From an uncultured Bacteroides sp. (lineage in GTDB: Bacteria; Bacteroidota; Bacteroidia; Bacteroidales; Bacteroidaceae): a stretch of 64,000 nt of DNA. Each line of letters opens with the position of its first letter. The first letter of the stretch is position 1. The notes under the pieces are model-generated. The model did not search any database. It was not told the DNA's origin and saw only the letters and a list, made by a program, of their open reading frames with translations. Shown here in pieces: positions 1 to 8,053 of this stretch. Position numbers and translations under genes: made by a program. The stretch spans positions 42,353-106,352 of the forward strand of contig CAAEFE010000013.1 of the NCBI GenBank assembly GCA_900755095.1, written 5' to 3'.

Positions 1-2100
1 AAAGCTGTATGGAACCGCTGCCTCGAAGCACTGGCAGAAGAAAGAGCCAATAACGGAGTACGCTCACTGGATAATGTCACCGTCTCAACCATCACTTCTC
101 ATAAAGCCGGATATATCGACAAAGAAAACGAACTGATCGTCGGTCTGCAGACAGACGAACTTCTGAAACGTGCCATCAAGCCTTTCGGAGGTATCAATGT
201 GGTAAGCAAAGCCTGCCACGAAAACGGCGTGGAAGTGGACGACCGCGTAAAAGATATATTCACTCACTACCGCAAGACGCACAACGACGGAGTATTTGAC
301 GTATATACCGAAGAAATCCGTTCGTTCCGTTCTCTGGGATTCCTCACCGGACTTCCTGACAACTATGCCCGCGGACGTATCATCGGCGACTACCGCCGTA
401 TGGCTCTCTATGGTATCGACCGATTGATTGAGGCAAAAAAAGAAGATTTGCGTAACCTTACCGGTCCGATGACCGAAGCCCGCATCCGCCTGCGCGAAGA
501 AGTGGCAGAGCAAATCAAGGCATTGAAGGACATGAAGGTAATGGGCGAATACTACGGACTCGACTTGAGCCGTCCTGCCTACACCGCACAAGAAGCAGTA
601 CAATGGGTATACATGGCTTACCTTGCTGCCGTAAAAGAACAAGACGGTGCTGCCATGTCACTGGGTAACGTCTCTTCGTTCCTCGACATTTATATGGAAT
701 ATGAATTGAGCAAAGGAACCATCACAGAATCTTTCGCACAGGAGCTGATCGACCAATTTGTCATCAAACTGCGTATGGTGCGCCACCTGCGTATGCAATC
801 TTACAACGACATCTTTGCCGGCGACCCGACATGGGTAACCGAATCCCTGGGCGGACGCCTCAACGACGGACGCACGAAGGTGACAAAGACTTCTTTCCGC
901 TTCCTGCAAACACTCTACAACCTCGGCCCTTCACCGGAACCGAACCTGACTGTATTGTGGAGCCCGGAACTTCCGGAAGGATTCAAAGAATTCTGCGCAA
1001 AAGTATCTATCGACACTTCTTCCATCCAATATGAAAACGACGACCTGATGCGTGAAGTACGCCAGTCTGACGACTACGGAATCGCATGCTGCGTATCTTA
1101 TCAGGAAATCGGAAAACAAATCCAATTCTTCGGCGCACGTTGCAACCTGGCAAAAGCCCTGCTGCTTGCCATCAACGGCGGACGTTGCGAAAACACCGGT
1201 ACGGTAATGGTGAAAAATATCCCCGTACTAACCAGCGACACACTGAACTTCGAAGAAGTAATGAGCAACTACAAGAAGGTATTGACAGAAATCGCCCGTG
1301 TTTACAACGAAGCGATGAACATCATCCATTATATGCATGATAAGTATTACTACGAAAAAGCCCAAATGGCTCTTGTAGATACCAACCCACGCATCAACCT
1401 TGCTTATGGTGTAGCCGGACTTTCTATCGCCCTCGATTCACTGTCGGCCATCAAATATGCCAAAGTAACTGCACGCCGCAACGACATCGGTCTGACAGAA
1501 GGTTTCGATATTCAAGGCGAATTCCCTTGCTTCGGTAATGACAACGACAAGGTAGACCACCTGGGTGTTGACCTGGTCTATTTCTTCAGCGAAGAATTGA
1601 AGAAACTTCCGGTTTACAAAAATGCCCGTCCTACTTTATCTTTGCTCACCATCACTTCCAACGTGATGTATGGCAAGAAGACAGGTGCTACTCCCGACGG
1701 ACGCGCCAAAGGTGTCGCTTTTGCTCCGGGAGCCAACCCTATGCACGGACGTGACAAGAACGGTGCCATCGCCTCTTTGAGTTCCGTAGCGAAATTACGT
1801 TACCGCGACTCACAGGACGGTATCAGCAACACTTTCTCCATCGTCCCCAAATCACTGGGAGCTACTGAAGAGGATCGCGTAGAAAATCTGGTGACAATGA
1901 TGGATGGCTATTTCACCAAAGGCGCTCACCACCTGAACGTGAACGTACTGAACCGTGAAATGCTTTACGATGCCATGGAACATCCGGAAAAATATCCGCA
2001 ACTCACCATCCGTGTTTCCGGTTATGCCGTAAACTTCGTGAAGTTGAGCCGCGAACATCAATTGGAAGTTATCAGCCGTAGCTTCCACGAACGTATGTAA
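1..2100 (+). CDS. pflB: Formate acetyltransferase (pyruvate formate-lyase), 5' end outside window
   Basis: Glycyl-radical enzyme that splits pyruvate with CoA into formate and acetyl-CoA in anaerobic metabolism. The reading frame is open from base 1, so the N-terminus lies upstream; 699 codons are present. The adjacent catalytic cysteines (IACCVS) are encoded at 1087-1092. The radical glycine lies in RVSGYAV near the C-terminus (Gly codon 2020-2022), followed by the typical ending FHERM. The activase gene pflA follows after 15 bp, so the two are probably co-transcribed. The ATG at 199 is internal: the upstream codons read on in frame through a PFL-like FGGINV motif. Identification is very secure. 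Confidence 0.97.
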   Translation, partial: KAVWNRCLEALAEERANNGVRSLDNVTVSTITSHKAGYIDKENELIVGLQTDELLKRAIKPFGGINVVSKACHENGVEVDDRVKDIFTHYRKTHNDGVFDVYTEEIRSFRSLGFLTGLPDNYARGRIIGDYRRMALYGIDRLIEAKKEDLRNLTGPMTEARIRLREEVAEQIKALKDMKVMGEYYGLDLSRPAYTAQEAVQWVYMAYLAAVKEQDGAAMSLGNVSSFLDIYMEYELSKGTITESFAQELIDQFVIKLRMVRHLRMQSYNDIFAGDPTWVTESLGGRLNDGRTKVTKTSFRFLQTLYNLGPSPEPNLTVLWSPELPEGFKEFCAKVSIDTSSIQYENDDLMREVRQSDDYGIACCVSYQEIGKQIQFFGARCNLAKALLLAINGGRCENTGTVMVKNIPVLTSDTLNFEEVMSNYKKVLTEIARVYNEAMNIIHYMHDKYYYEKAQMALVDTNPRINLAYGVAGLSIALDSLSAIKYAKVTARRNDIGLTEGFDIQGEFPCFGNDNDKVDHLGVDLVYFFSEELKKLPVYKNARPTLSLLTITSNVMYGKKTGATPDGRAKGVAFAPGANPMHGRDKNGAIASLSSVAKLRYRDSQDGISNTFSIVPKSLGATEEDRVENLVTMMDGYFTKGAHHLNVNVLNREMLYDAMEHPEKYPQLTIRVSGYAVNFVKLSREHQLEVISRSFHERM

Positions 2101-2115
2101 TCAGATCTACTCAAT

Positions 2116-2844
2116 ATGACGATAAACGTACATTCATACGAAAGTATGGGAACATTCGACGGGCCGGGCTTACGGCTCGTCGTTTTTCTTCAAGGATGCA
2201 ATTTCCGCTGCCTGTATTGCGCCAACCCTGACACAATAGCCGGGAAAGGAGGCACACCTACTCCACCGGAAGAAATCGTCCGCATGGCTATGAGCCAACG
2301 TCCTTTTTTCGGGAAACGCGGAGGAGTCACTTTCTCCGGAGGAGAACCTACGTTTCAGGCCAAAGCACTAGTCCCTTTAGTGCGTGAACTGAAAGAAAAG
2401 GGAATACATGTATGCATAGACAGCAACGGCGGTATCTGGAACGAAGAAGTTGAAGAACTTTTCAAACTGACGGATCTTGTATTGCTGGATATTAAAGAGT
2501 TCAATCCGGCACGCCATCAAGCACTGACCGGAAGAAGTAACGAGCAAACCATCCGCACGGCAGCATGGCTGGAAGAAAACGAGAAACCTTTCTGGCTGCG
2601 TTATGTATTAGTGCCCGGATACAGCGATTTCGAGGAAGACATCCGCCGTTTAGGAGAAGCTCTGGGAAAATATAAGATGGTGCAACGAGTGGAAATCCTG
2701 CCTTATCATACATTAGGCGTACATAAGTATGAAGCGATGGAGCAGGAATACAAGCTGAAAGACGTAAAAGAAAATACCCCCGAACAACTTGAAAAAGCTG
2801 CGGAGGTATTTAAAGAGTATTTCACTACTGTGGTGGTCAATTAA
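2116..2844 (+). CDS. pflA: Pyruvate formate-lyase activating enzyme (radical SAM)
   Basis: Radical-SAM activase that uses a [4Fe-4S] cluster and S-adenosylmethionine to install the glycyl radical on PflB. The 242-residue protein has the cluster motif CxxxCxxC at Cys28, Cys32 and Cys35, followed by the SAM-binding SGGEP motif. Length is normal for the family. It begins 15 bp after the pflB stop, which fits an operon and supports the ATG at 2116. A 12-bp perfect inverted repeat overlaps its stop codon. Confidence 0.97.
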   Translation: MTINVHSYESMGTFDGPGLRLVVFLQGCNFRCLYCANPDTIAGKGGTPTPPEEIVRMAMSQRPFFGKRGGVTFSGGEPTFQAKALVPLVRELKEKGIHVCIDSNGGIWNEEVEELFKLTDLVLLDIKEFNPARHQALTGRSNEQTIRTAAWLEENEKPFWLRYVLVPGYSDFEEDIRRLGEALGKYKMVQRVEILPYHTLGVHKYEAMEQEYKLKDVKENTPEQLEKAAEVFKEYFTTVVVN

Positions 2845-2855
2845 CCACCACAGTA
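2826..2855. terminator. Hairpin at the end of pflA
   Basis: Perfect 12-bp inverted repeat TACTGTGGTGGT / ACCACCACAGTA with a 6-nt loop, overlapping the pflA stop codon and lying between two convergent genes. No strong T-run follows on either strand, so it may be a weak bidirectional terminator or an mRNA 3'-end stabiliser. Confidence 0.55.
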
Positions 2856-2871
2856 ATAAATAGGATAAAAA

Positions 2872-3315
2872 TCACCATGTCTCTGCTTTCACCTCGAAAC
2901 AGGGACACTCTTTGATCCGCTCCCAAGGGTCAACAATTCCATTATAATTGGTGTCAGGACTCAAATCACGGTGTCCCACCACTTTTGCATCCGGATAACG
3001 CTGCAACAGTTCGCGCACCAGGCGATGCAAAGATTCTTTCTGGCGGGAAGTACGCGTATCCGCTGCCTTTCCGTCCTCATCCAGTCCGCCTTCATAACAC
3101 ACCCCTAAACTAATCGCATTAAAACCGCGTGCATGAGCACCCACCGTATCTTCATCCCTCATCGGCTCTATCTGTCCCGACTTGCGAATGTAGTAATGAT
3201 ACCCCCAACACGAAAAGCCCCGAAAGCGATGGGCAGTGTCCACATCCTTCGCCGTGAAGTCGCGATCAGCACGGGTAGCAGAGCAGTGAATCACAATCAG
3301 ACTAATCTTTCTCAT
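2872..3315 (-). CDS. N-acetylmuramoyl-L-alanine amidase, T7-lysozyme type
   Basis: Predicted zinc amidase that cuts the bond between MurNAc and L-alanine in peptidoglycan. The 147 residues match the small amidase_2/T7 lysozyme form: an N-terminal IVIHCSAT zinc-ligand histidine, a GAHARGFN segment, the C-terminal ligand in VGHRDLSPD and a ligand-position cysteine in ECPCF. There is no signal peptide, as in phage endolysins that need a partner to cross the membrane. It overlaps the small gene at 3302-3469 by 14 bp and lies downstream of the HU-like gene on the same strand. Such amidases commonly accompany HU-like and primase/VirE-type genes in Bacteroides; the biological role there is unclear. 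Confidence 0.88.
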   Translation of the reverse strand: MRKISLIVIHCSATRADRDFTAKDVDTAHRFRGFSCWGYHYYIRKSGQIEPMRDEDTVGAHARGFNAISLGVCYEGGLDEDGKAADTRTSRQKESLHRLVRELLQRYPDAKVVGHRDLSPDTNYNGIVDPWERIKECPCFEVKAETW

Positions 3316-3469
3316 CGTCCTTCTCCCTTTCCGTCGTTTTCACATTACACACTTCCTTATGGGTAGCATTGAAGCGCACCTCTCTCACAATTCTGTTCCG
3401 CTTTCTTTTTCCGAAGAAAGGCACAAGGAACATAATTACATCCAAAATCTTAGTTACAATTTCTTTCAT
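3302..3469 (-). CDS. Small membrane-associated protein, holin-like position
   Basis: A 55-residue protein if started at the internal ATG (MKEIVTK...); an upstream ATG at 3493 would add eight residues. The first ~22 residues form one hydrophobic stretch (IVTKILDVIMFLVPFF) followed by a strongly basic KRKRNR segment and a charged tail, so a single membrane segment with a cytoplasmic tail is likely. It overlaps the amidase start, implying translational coupling. Bacteroides clusters of this kind usually carry a tiny 'smalltalk' protein at this place; this one may be a relative or a substitute. A holin-like function is inference from position and hydrophobicity only. Confidence 0.6.
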   Translation of the reverse strand: MKEIVTKILDVIMFLVPFFGKRKRNRIVREVRFNATHKEVCNVKTTEREKDDEKD

Positions 3470-3489
3470 TTGATCCAATATTAAAGTTA

Positions 3490-3993
3490 TCATGCTGCCG
3501 GATCCGGAGCTTCTCCGCTTCCACCACCGTCTGAACCACCACCGGAACCTTTGTCATCGTCTTCTCCTTCATTGCCGCTACCGCCCGTTTGAGCCACCGC
3601 ACGCGTCGTTACCTGCTGGTAGCTAAGAATCTTCGTGATGTCCGCCAACGTCTTTCCGGGACGGAAAATAATATGGGCAGCCGTAATCAGCGAACTTGAA
3701 AACTCCTTGACCGACACAGCTCCTTCACTGTTCAACCCGATCTGCAAACTGCCCAAATCACCCAGCCGGACTATTCTTCCCGCTTTCAACGCACGCTTCG
3801 CCTCATAAAGAATACCCGAAATGGCGGCACGCACATCTGTCTCCGTACAGGTAGACCGACTGGTGATTCCTTCGCACAACTCTTCAAAATCCAACTCTCC
3901 CGAAGCCTGTGCCTGCGCGTAATACTTTGCCGACTCATCCTTTTTGGCAGGATTCTTGCGCGGCACTACTGAATAAGTTACTGTCATTGCCAT
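3490..3993 (-). CDS. HU-like DNA-binding protein with Gly/Asp-rich tail
   Basis: A 167-residue member of the Bacteroidetes HU/IHF-related family (histone-like, longer than canonical ~90-residue HU). The N-terminus MAMTVTYSVVPRKNPAKK and the following YYAQAQASGELDFEELCEGI are typical of the family, and an HU-type core continues to IIFRPGKTLADI. The last ~35 residues are low-complexity glycine/serine/acidic sequence. Probable role is binding or bending DNA; its target may be local, given the repeats near 6644-6773. It is divergent from the DUF4248 gene and heads the leftward amidase operon. A near-consensus -7 box (TATCTTTA on the minus strand, 4052-4059) lies upstream. Confidence 0.9.
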   Translation of the reverse strand: MAMTVTYSVVPRKNPAKKDESAKYYAQAQASGELDFEELCEGITSRSTCTETDVRAAISGILYEAKRALKAGRIVRLGDLGSLQIGLNSEGAVSVKEFSSSLITAAHIIFRPGKTLADITKILSYQQVTTRAVAQTGGSGNEGEDDDKGSGGGSDGGGSGEAPDPAA

Positions 3994-4186
3994 AATAAAA
4001 TAATTTTAAGATTTCACACATTTCGAACGCGTTCCTTATTTGTTAACGACATAAAGATAACACATTTTCCATCCTCCGGATTCCCCAACGAAGTTTCCTG
4101 ATACTCTATGAATAATAATGACGTTATTCTTTTAATAAACCATTAATTTTCAGTAACTTTATAGCATAAACCAAACATTATTCATC

Positions 4187-4417
4187 ATGTATTATCCGGA
4201 CCAGCCGTTTCATATCCGCACTTATAAAAAGTCGGAACTAGCTCATCTTTACAACCCCAACGTATGCCTTAAAGTAGCCTTACAAATACTACGTCGTTGG
4301 ATTGTCTACAACCCTCCGCTCCTGCAAGAACTCGAACAAGAAGGCTATCGTGCCCGCAACCGCCTTCTCTCTCCCCGGCAAGTGGCAACGATCATACGCT
4401 ATTTGGGAGAACCCTAG
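4187..4417 (+). CDS. DUF4248 family protein
   Basis: A 76-residue protein starting MYYPDQPFHIRTYKKSELAHLYNP and ending PRQVATIIRYLGEP. This matches the small Bacteroides DUF4248 family, which typically accompanies HU-like, amidase and primase/VirE genes. The terminal part resembles a helix-turn-helix-sized helical domain, so DNA or protein binding is plausible, but the function is unknown. It is divergent from the HU-like gene and 87 bp upstream of the primase/ATPase gene on the same strand. Confidence 0.8.
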   Translation: MYYPDQPFHIRTYKKSELAHLYNPNVCLKVALQILRRWIVYNPPLLQELEQEGYRARNRLLSPRQVATIIRYLGEP

Positions 4418-4504
4418 GAACTTAATCAAAAAAACGAAAAGTTCCATTCTATTATTTTACAAACAAATTTCTTTGCAACCGCAAATTAAAAAGAACAAAC
4501 CAAC

Positions 4505-6622
4505 ATGGATCATTTTACCATCTTTCAAGACTTTTACCGCGTTATAGCCGAAATGACAGAAGAAGAAATCGTATCGGCCATCAGCAACGGCACATACCGG
4601 GAAACGGTGGAGGACGTGCGCCGAATCTTCGCGGAACAAGGCGAGAAAGCAGCCAACGAAAAGAAAATAGAACTACCAGAAATCACCTTTTCAGCCAACT
4701 ACCGGGGAGGACGTTCAAACGCAACTCTCGTCAAGTATCTGGGATACATCGTGGTAGACATCGACCATCAGACACAGGAAGCATTGGCACGCATCCTCGC
4801 ACTGGCAAAAAAGTGTGCCCACACCCGCATCGCTTTCATCAGCCCCAAAGGAATGGGACTGAAAATCGTGGTACGTGTATGCCGGACAGACGGGACATTG
4901 CCCGAAACAATTCAGGAAATTGAAGATTTCCATCATGCTGCTTATCACAAAATCGCTTCCTTTTATGCCCAGCTCTGCGGAGTTGAGGTCGACACTTCCG
5001 GGCAGGATGTTAGCCGCACTTGCCTGTTCTCTTACGATCCGGATATTTATTTCAATCCCGATGCCACAGCTGTCATCGTGGAACAGCCACCGATGTTCTT
5101 CAAGTCTCAAAAGAAGAAAAGGGCATCCGGCAAAAAGAAAAAGACGACAGCACCAGACAACAATCCCCTCACCGAACAAGTGGCCCTCAACTACCATTCC
5201 TCGCACACTTCCTTAATGGTGACTCTGAACTATTATCACAATAAATCCGAAAAGTACGTCACCGGCAACCGGAACAACTACCTGCATTGCCTGGCTTGTA
5301 TGTACAATCGCTACGGCGTCCCCCAGGAAGAGGCGGCAGCTTTTATCAAGAGCCAGTTCACCGATCTTCCCGCGGATGAAATGGACGCACTGATCGGGAG
5401 TGCTTACGGACACAACGAGGAATTCGACACCCGCAAGCTGAATAGTACGCAGAAGCGAATGTTACAGATTGAGCAACATATCAAAGAAAATTACGATACA
5501 CGCTACAACGAAGTGCTTCATATCATGGAATATCGCAGAAGGAAAACGGACACGGAGCAACCGGAACCTTTCCATATTCTCGACGAAATGATGGAAAACA
5601 GCATTTGGATGGAGATGAACGAACTGGGCTATTCGTGCACCGTCAAGACGATTCAGAATCTGATCTACTCCGACTTCAGCATCACCTACCATCCTATTCG
5701 CGAGTATTTAGACTCGCTGCCTGAATGGGACGGAACGGATTATATCGGTATCCTTGCCAACAGCGTGCATACTAGTCACCAGAAATTTTGGGTAGAATGT
5801 CTGGAACGTTATCTGGTGGGAATGTGCGCTGCCGCCACACAAGATGATGTGGTGAACCACACTGTTTTGTTGCTTTGCAGCGAAATACAGAACATCGGAA
5901 AGACTACGTTTATCAACAACCTGCTGCCGCCCGAATTGCGCGCCTATCTTTCTACCGGTCTTATCAACCCGAGCAACAAAGATGATCTGGCTAAAATAGC
6001 GCAGGCGATGCTTATCAATCTGGATGAGTTTGAAGGGATGAGCGGACGGGAACTGAATATCTTCAAGGATTTAGTCACCCGCAAAGTAATCAGCATCCGC
6101 CTGCCATACGCGCGGCGTTCGCAGAACTTTCCTCATACGGCTTCTTTTGCCGGCACATGCAATTACCAGGAAGTGCTTCACGACACCACAGGTAACCGCC
6201 GTTTTCTCTGCTTTCATGTCGACTCGATGGAGTTTATCAAAATAAACTACGCGCAGTTGTATGCACAAATCAAGTATCTACTCAACAAGCCGGGGTATCA
6301 GTATTGGTTCACCCAGTCGGAAAACTCACGGATTGAAGAGAACAACGAGGATTTCATTTTCCACTCACCGGAAGAAGAACTGGTGTTGACACATATCCGC
6401 AAACCGGAACGTTTCGAAAAGGTGCATTATCTGACGGTCACTGAAATTGCGGAATTGATTCGCGAACGGACGGGGTATCAATATTCTCACGGAACCAAAG
6501 CCCAACTAGGAAAAGTGATGTCCAAACACGGCTTCGAATTTCATAAGGGAAAAAACGGGAGAAGATACACTGTATTCATTATTGATACGGAACAGGTGAA
6601 ATCAAACAGGCTATATGAATAA
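4505..6622 (+). CDS. Primase-like (BT4734-type) N-domain fused to VirE/VapE P-loop ATPase
   Basis: A 705-residue two-part protein. Residues ~1-190 carry a BT4734-like domain with DxD at 85-87 (VVDIDH) and SPKGMGLK at 113-120, which resemble catalytic motifs of archaeo-eukaryotic-type primases, although a Lys stands where these usually have His. A lysine-rich linker (~200-215) follows. Residues ~390-570 form a VirE/VapE-type ATPase: Walker A ending GKT (465-467), Walker B LINLDEFE (Asp507-Glu508) and the arginine-finger-like TGNRRF (562-567). The C-terminus (~600-700) looks like a winged-helix DNA-binding tail. This architecture suits replication initiation by a small replicon or phage satellite. 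Iterated GTGAGGGT inverted repeats lie directly downstream. Confidence 0.85.
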   Translation: MDHFTIFQDFYRVIAEMTEEEIVSAISNGTYRETVEDVRRIFAEQGEKAANEKKIELPEITFSANYRGGRSNATLVKYLGYIVVDIDHQTQEALARILALAKKCAHTRIAFISPKGMGLKIVVRVCRTDGTLPETIQEIEDFHHAAYHKIASFYAQLCGVEVDTSGQDVSRTCLFSYDPDIYFNPDATAVIVEQPPMFFKSQKKKRASGKKKKTTAPDNNPLTEQVALNYHSSHTSLMVTLNYYHNKSEKYVTGNRNNYLHCLACMYNRYGVPQEEAAAFIKSQFTDLPADEMDALIGSAYGHNEEFDTRKLNSTQKRMLQIEQHIKENYDTRYNEVLHIMEYRRRKTDTEQPEPFHILDEMMENSIWMEMNELGYSCTVKTIQNLIYSDFSITYHPIREYLDSLPEWDGTDYIGILANSVHTSHQKFWVECLERYLVGMCAAATQDDVVNHTVLLLCSEIQNIGKTTFINNLLPPELRAYLSTGLINPSNKDDLAKIAQAMLINLDEFEGMSGRELNIFKDLVTRKVISIRLPYARRSQNFPHTASFAGTCNYQEVLHDTTGNRRFLCFHVDSMEFIKINYAQLYAQIKYLLNKPGYQYWFTQSENSRIEENNEDFIFHSPEEELVLTHIRKPERFEKVHYLTVTEIAELIRERTGYQYSHGTKAQLGKVMSKHGFEFHKGKNGRRYTVFIIDTEQVKSNRLYE

Positions 6623-6643
6623 GATTTCATCTCCTTCGCACGC

Positions 6644-6773
6644 AAAAAGGTGAGGGTTGGTGAGGGTACTTTTGCAACTTTTCATTTTTATATTTCTTAT
6701 TTCTATTCTTCTATTTTCTTCTAAAAAAAAATACGAATGTTAGAAATTTACCCTCACCTACCCTCACCTTTTT
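6644..6773. repeat. Long inverted repeat built from GGTGAGGGT iterons
   Basis: Two 25-nt arms, 6644-6668 and 6749-6773, match in 24 of 25 positions as reverse complements and are separated by 80 bp of very T-rich DNA. Each arm starts with AAAAA and holds two GGTGAGGGT units spaced 10 bp apart, about one helical turn. This is immediately downstream of the primase/VirE gene. Repeated units on one face of the helix flanking an AT-rich spacer resemble iterons around a DNA-unwinding element; that role is inference. Confidence 0.85.
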
Positions 6774-6805
6774 CCTTTTTCTTCCTCTTTCTTCCTCAAA
6801 AAAAC

Positions 6806-6851
6806 GGTGGGAAATTTGAAAAAGACAGTTAACTTTTTCAAATTTCCCACC
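6806..6851. terminator. Perfect 19-bp inverted repeat with 8-nt loop
   Basis: Arms 6806-6824 and 6833-6851 are exact reverse complements (GGTGGGAAATTTGAAAAAG and its complement). A run of eight T with one interrupting base follows on the plus strand, so it can act as a Rho-independent terminator for the primase gene and shield the convergent toxin-antitoxin genes. The stem is unusually long and perfect for a plain terminator. Confidence 0.7.
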
Positions 6852-6870
6852 ATGTTTTTTTAATCGCTTC

Positions 6871-7176
6871 TTATAAAGACATCGAAAATTCGATCCTACA
6901 ACCTAACGCATTCATGATGCGATAGAAGGTAGAAACCTTAGGCTCTGTCTGACCACTTTCCACTCTTGAAATATAAGAACGGTCGGAACCGATACGTCGG
7001 GCTAACTCTGCTTGAGTAATCTTAGCCTTTTTCCTTGCGTCTTCGATAATTTGCCCGGTGTAGAAAGCATACGCTTTTTCTTCTGCTTCCGCACGAGTAA
7101 CAGTTCCTTCCTTACCAAAACGCTCATCTATTAATGCGCTGACGTTAAAGAATTCCTCATTTGTTTTTGCTTCCAT
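6871..7176 (-). CDS. XRE-family antitoxin (HigA-like)
   Basis: A 101-residue protein with a C-terminal Cro/C1-type helix-turn-helix (ITQAELARRIGSDRSYISRVESGQTEP, about residues 54-80). The N-terminal half is charged and may contact the toxin. It overlaps the upstream toxin gene by 20 bp, the toxin-first order of HigBA systems. Expected roles are to neutralise the toxin and to repress the shared promoter. The exact subfamily is uncertain. Confidence 0.85.
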   Translation of the reverse strand: MEAKTNEEFFNVSALIDERFGKEGTVTRAEAEEKAYAFYTGQIIEDARKKAKITQAELARRIGSDRSYISRVESGQTEPKVSTFYRIMNALGCRIEFSMSL

Positions 7177-7489
7177 AATACTCCTTTCTTAATATCTTTG
7201 CTTTTTCAATTTCTTTCTTTGGGGTCTTTTCTGTTTTCTTTTGGAATCCGTTAAAGAGTATCACAATACGTCCTTCATCGAAACAAAAGAATATTCTATA
7301 TATATTACTCTGGTACTCAATACGAAGTTCATAAAGTCCTTCTTCTATCAACTTCATAAACTTCAAAGGTATTCTGTCCTGCGTTTGCAATAGCATTAAC
7401 ACATATAATATCTTATCTTGGGTGCCAGTATCCAGACGATCAAAGAACTCTTTGAAATATCCTTTATATGCTATTATTTCTCTTTTCAT
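7157..7489 (-). CDS. RelE/HigB-family toxin
   Basis: A 110-residue basic protein (MKREIIAYKGYFKEFF...) with the phage Gp49/HigB-like core (GLYELRIEYQSNIYRIFFCFDEGRIVILFNGFQKKTEKTP) and a Lys-rich C-terminus, as in RelE-superfamily ribosome-dependent mRNA interferases. I prefer the ATG at 7489 over 7516: a -7 box TATATTTG (minus strand, 7494-7501) lies only 4 nt upstream, so the longer start would lie upstream of the promoter. That makes the mRNA nearly leaderless. The antitoxin overlaps its 3' end. Confidence 0.85.
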   Translation of the reverse strand: MKREIIAYKGYFKEFFDRLDTGTQDKILYVLMLLQTQDRIPLKFMKLIEEGLYELRIEYQSNIYRIFFCFDEGRIVILFNGFQKKTEKTPKKEIEKAKILRKEYYGSKNK

Positions 7490-7493
7490 ACTG

Positions 7494-7525
7494 CAAATAT
7501 ATGAATTGTTGTTCAACTATACAAC
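7494..7525 (-). promoter_or_regulatory. Toxin-antitoxin promoter and possible operator
   Basis: Minus-strand TATATTTG (complement of 7494-7501) fits the Bacteroides -7 consensus TAnnTTTG. Just upstream is a short inverted repeat GTTGT-N8-ACAAC (7508-7512/7521-7525), a plausible binding site for the XRE antitoxin. Confidence 0.5.
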
Positions 7526-7545
7526 ATTCGTCTTTTTATTTTATA

Positions 7546-7946
7546 TTATTTTTCCTCAAATTCTCCGGCACGCTTTTTCTTCTCATAAGACACCAGCGTC
7601 TCTACACTAAGCGTTTTCCCATTCTTAGGGCTTATCACATCTACAACGCTTGCTAACGCACGAAAAGTCTGTTCGCAATTTGCTATTCCGTCATACGTCA
7701 ACCTACCCCGATTGATGGCATCGAGCACAACAGAGACATATTGCTTCGGATTTCCCCGATACTCAATGGTGACAGGCGTGAGATGCGACATCTCTCGAGT
7801 CAGTTGACTGACGATTCTTTTTTTTGGTCGAGCAGCTCCATTAATTTTTCACTATGCACATTGATTTGTGCGGTTACTTCACGAAGTTCATTTTTCAATG
7901 AACAAAACAATTCATCATTACATGAATTTTCCATAAAACTTTTCAT
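7546..7946 (-). pseudogene. Small gene split by a frameshift in an A8 run
   Basis: The 3' frame (7546-7791, up to 81 residues) continues upstream without stop as KRIVSQLTRE, while a second frame starts at ATG 7946 and reads MKSFMENSC... to MELLDQKKESSVN, then stops. The two frames meet at a run of eight T (plus strand 7808-7815; A8 in the mRNA). Nine A, or a -1 slip on the A run, would give one ~134-residue protein with a coiled-coil-like N-terminal half. I do not recognise the family; the C-terminal part (TYDGIANCEQTFRALASVV) looks like a compact helical domain. It could be a true pseudogene, a slippage-expressed gene or a phase-variable one. Confidence 0.6.
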
Positions 7947-7960
7947 TTAATTGATTATAA

Positions 7961-8009
7961 AAAAGCCATTCCGGAAAGATAAGCAATCATTACTTACTTC
8001 CCGGAATGG
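7961..8009 (-). terminator. Terminator of the phosphoester SusC/D operon
   Basis: Inverted repeat CCATTCCGG (7966-7974) / CCGGAATGG (8001-8009) followed on the minus strand by TTTTTT. It lies directly after the leftward gene ending at 8054. The sequence GGAATGGCTTTTTT is shared with the terminator at 17364-17396. Confidence 0.75.
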
Positions 8010-8053
8010 TGACTAACATTTTTAAGACCAGTTTTTGTATATTACTGTTTCTT

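Noticed and set aside
85..642. Long minus-strand open frame opposite pflB
   Set aside because: Antisense shadow of pflB codons; no family motifs, no promoter.
2872..6622. Intact prophage
   Set aside because: Amidase, HU-like and primase-like genes are present, but no integrase, terminase, portal, capsid or tail genes.
6644..6773. GTGAGGGT repeats as a CRISPR array
   Set aside because: Units are 9 bp, in mirrored pairs, without regular spacers, and no cas genes are present.
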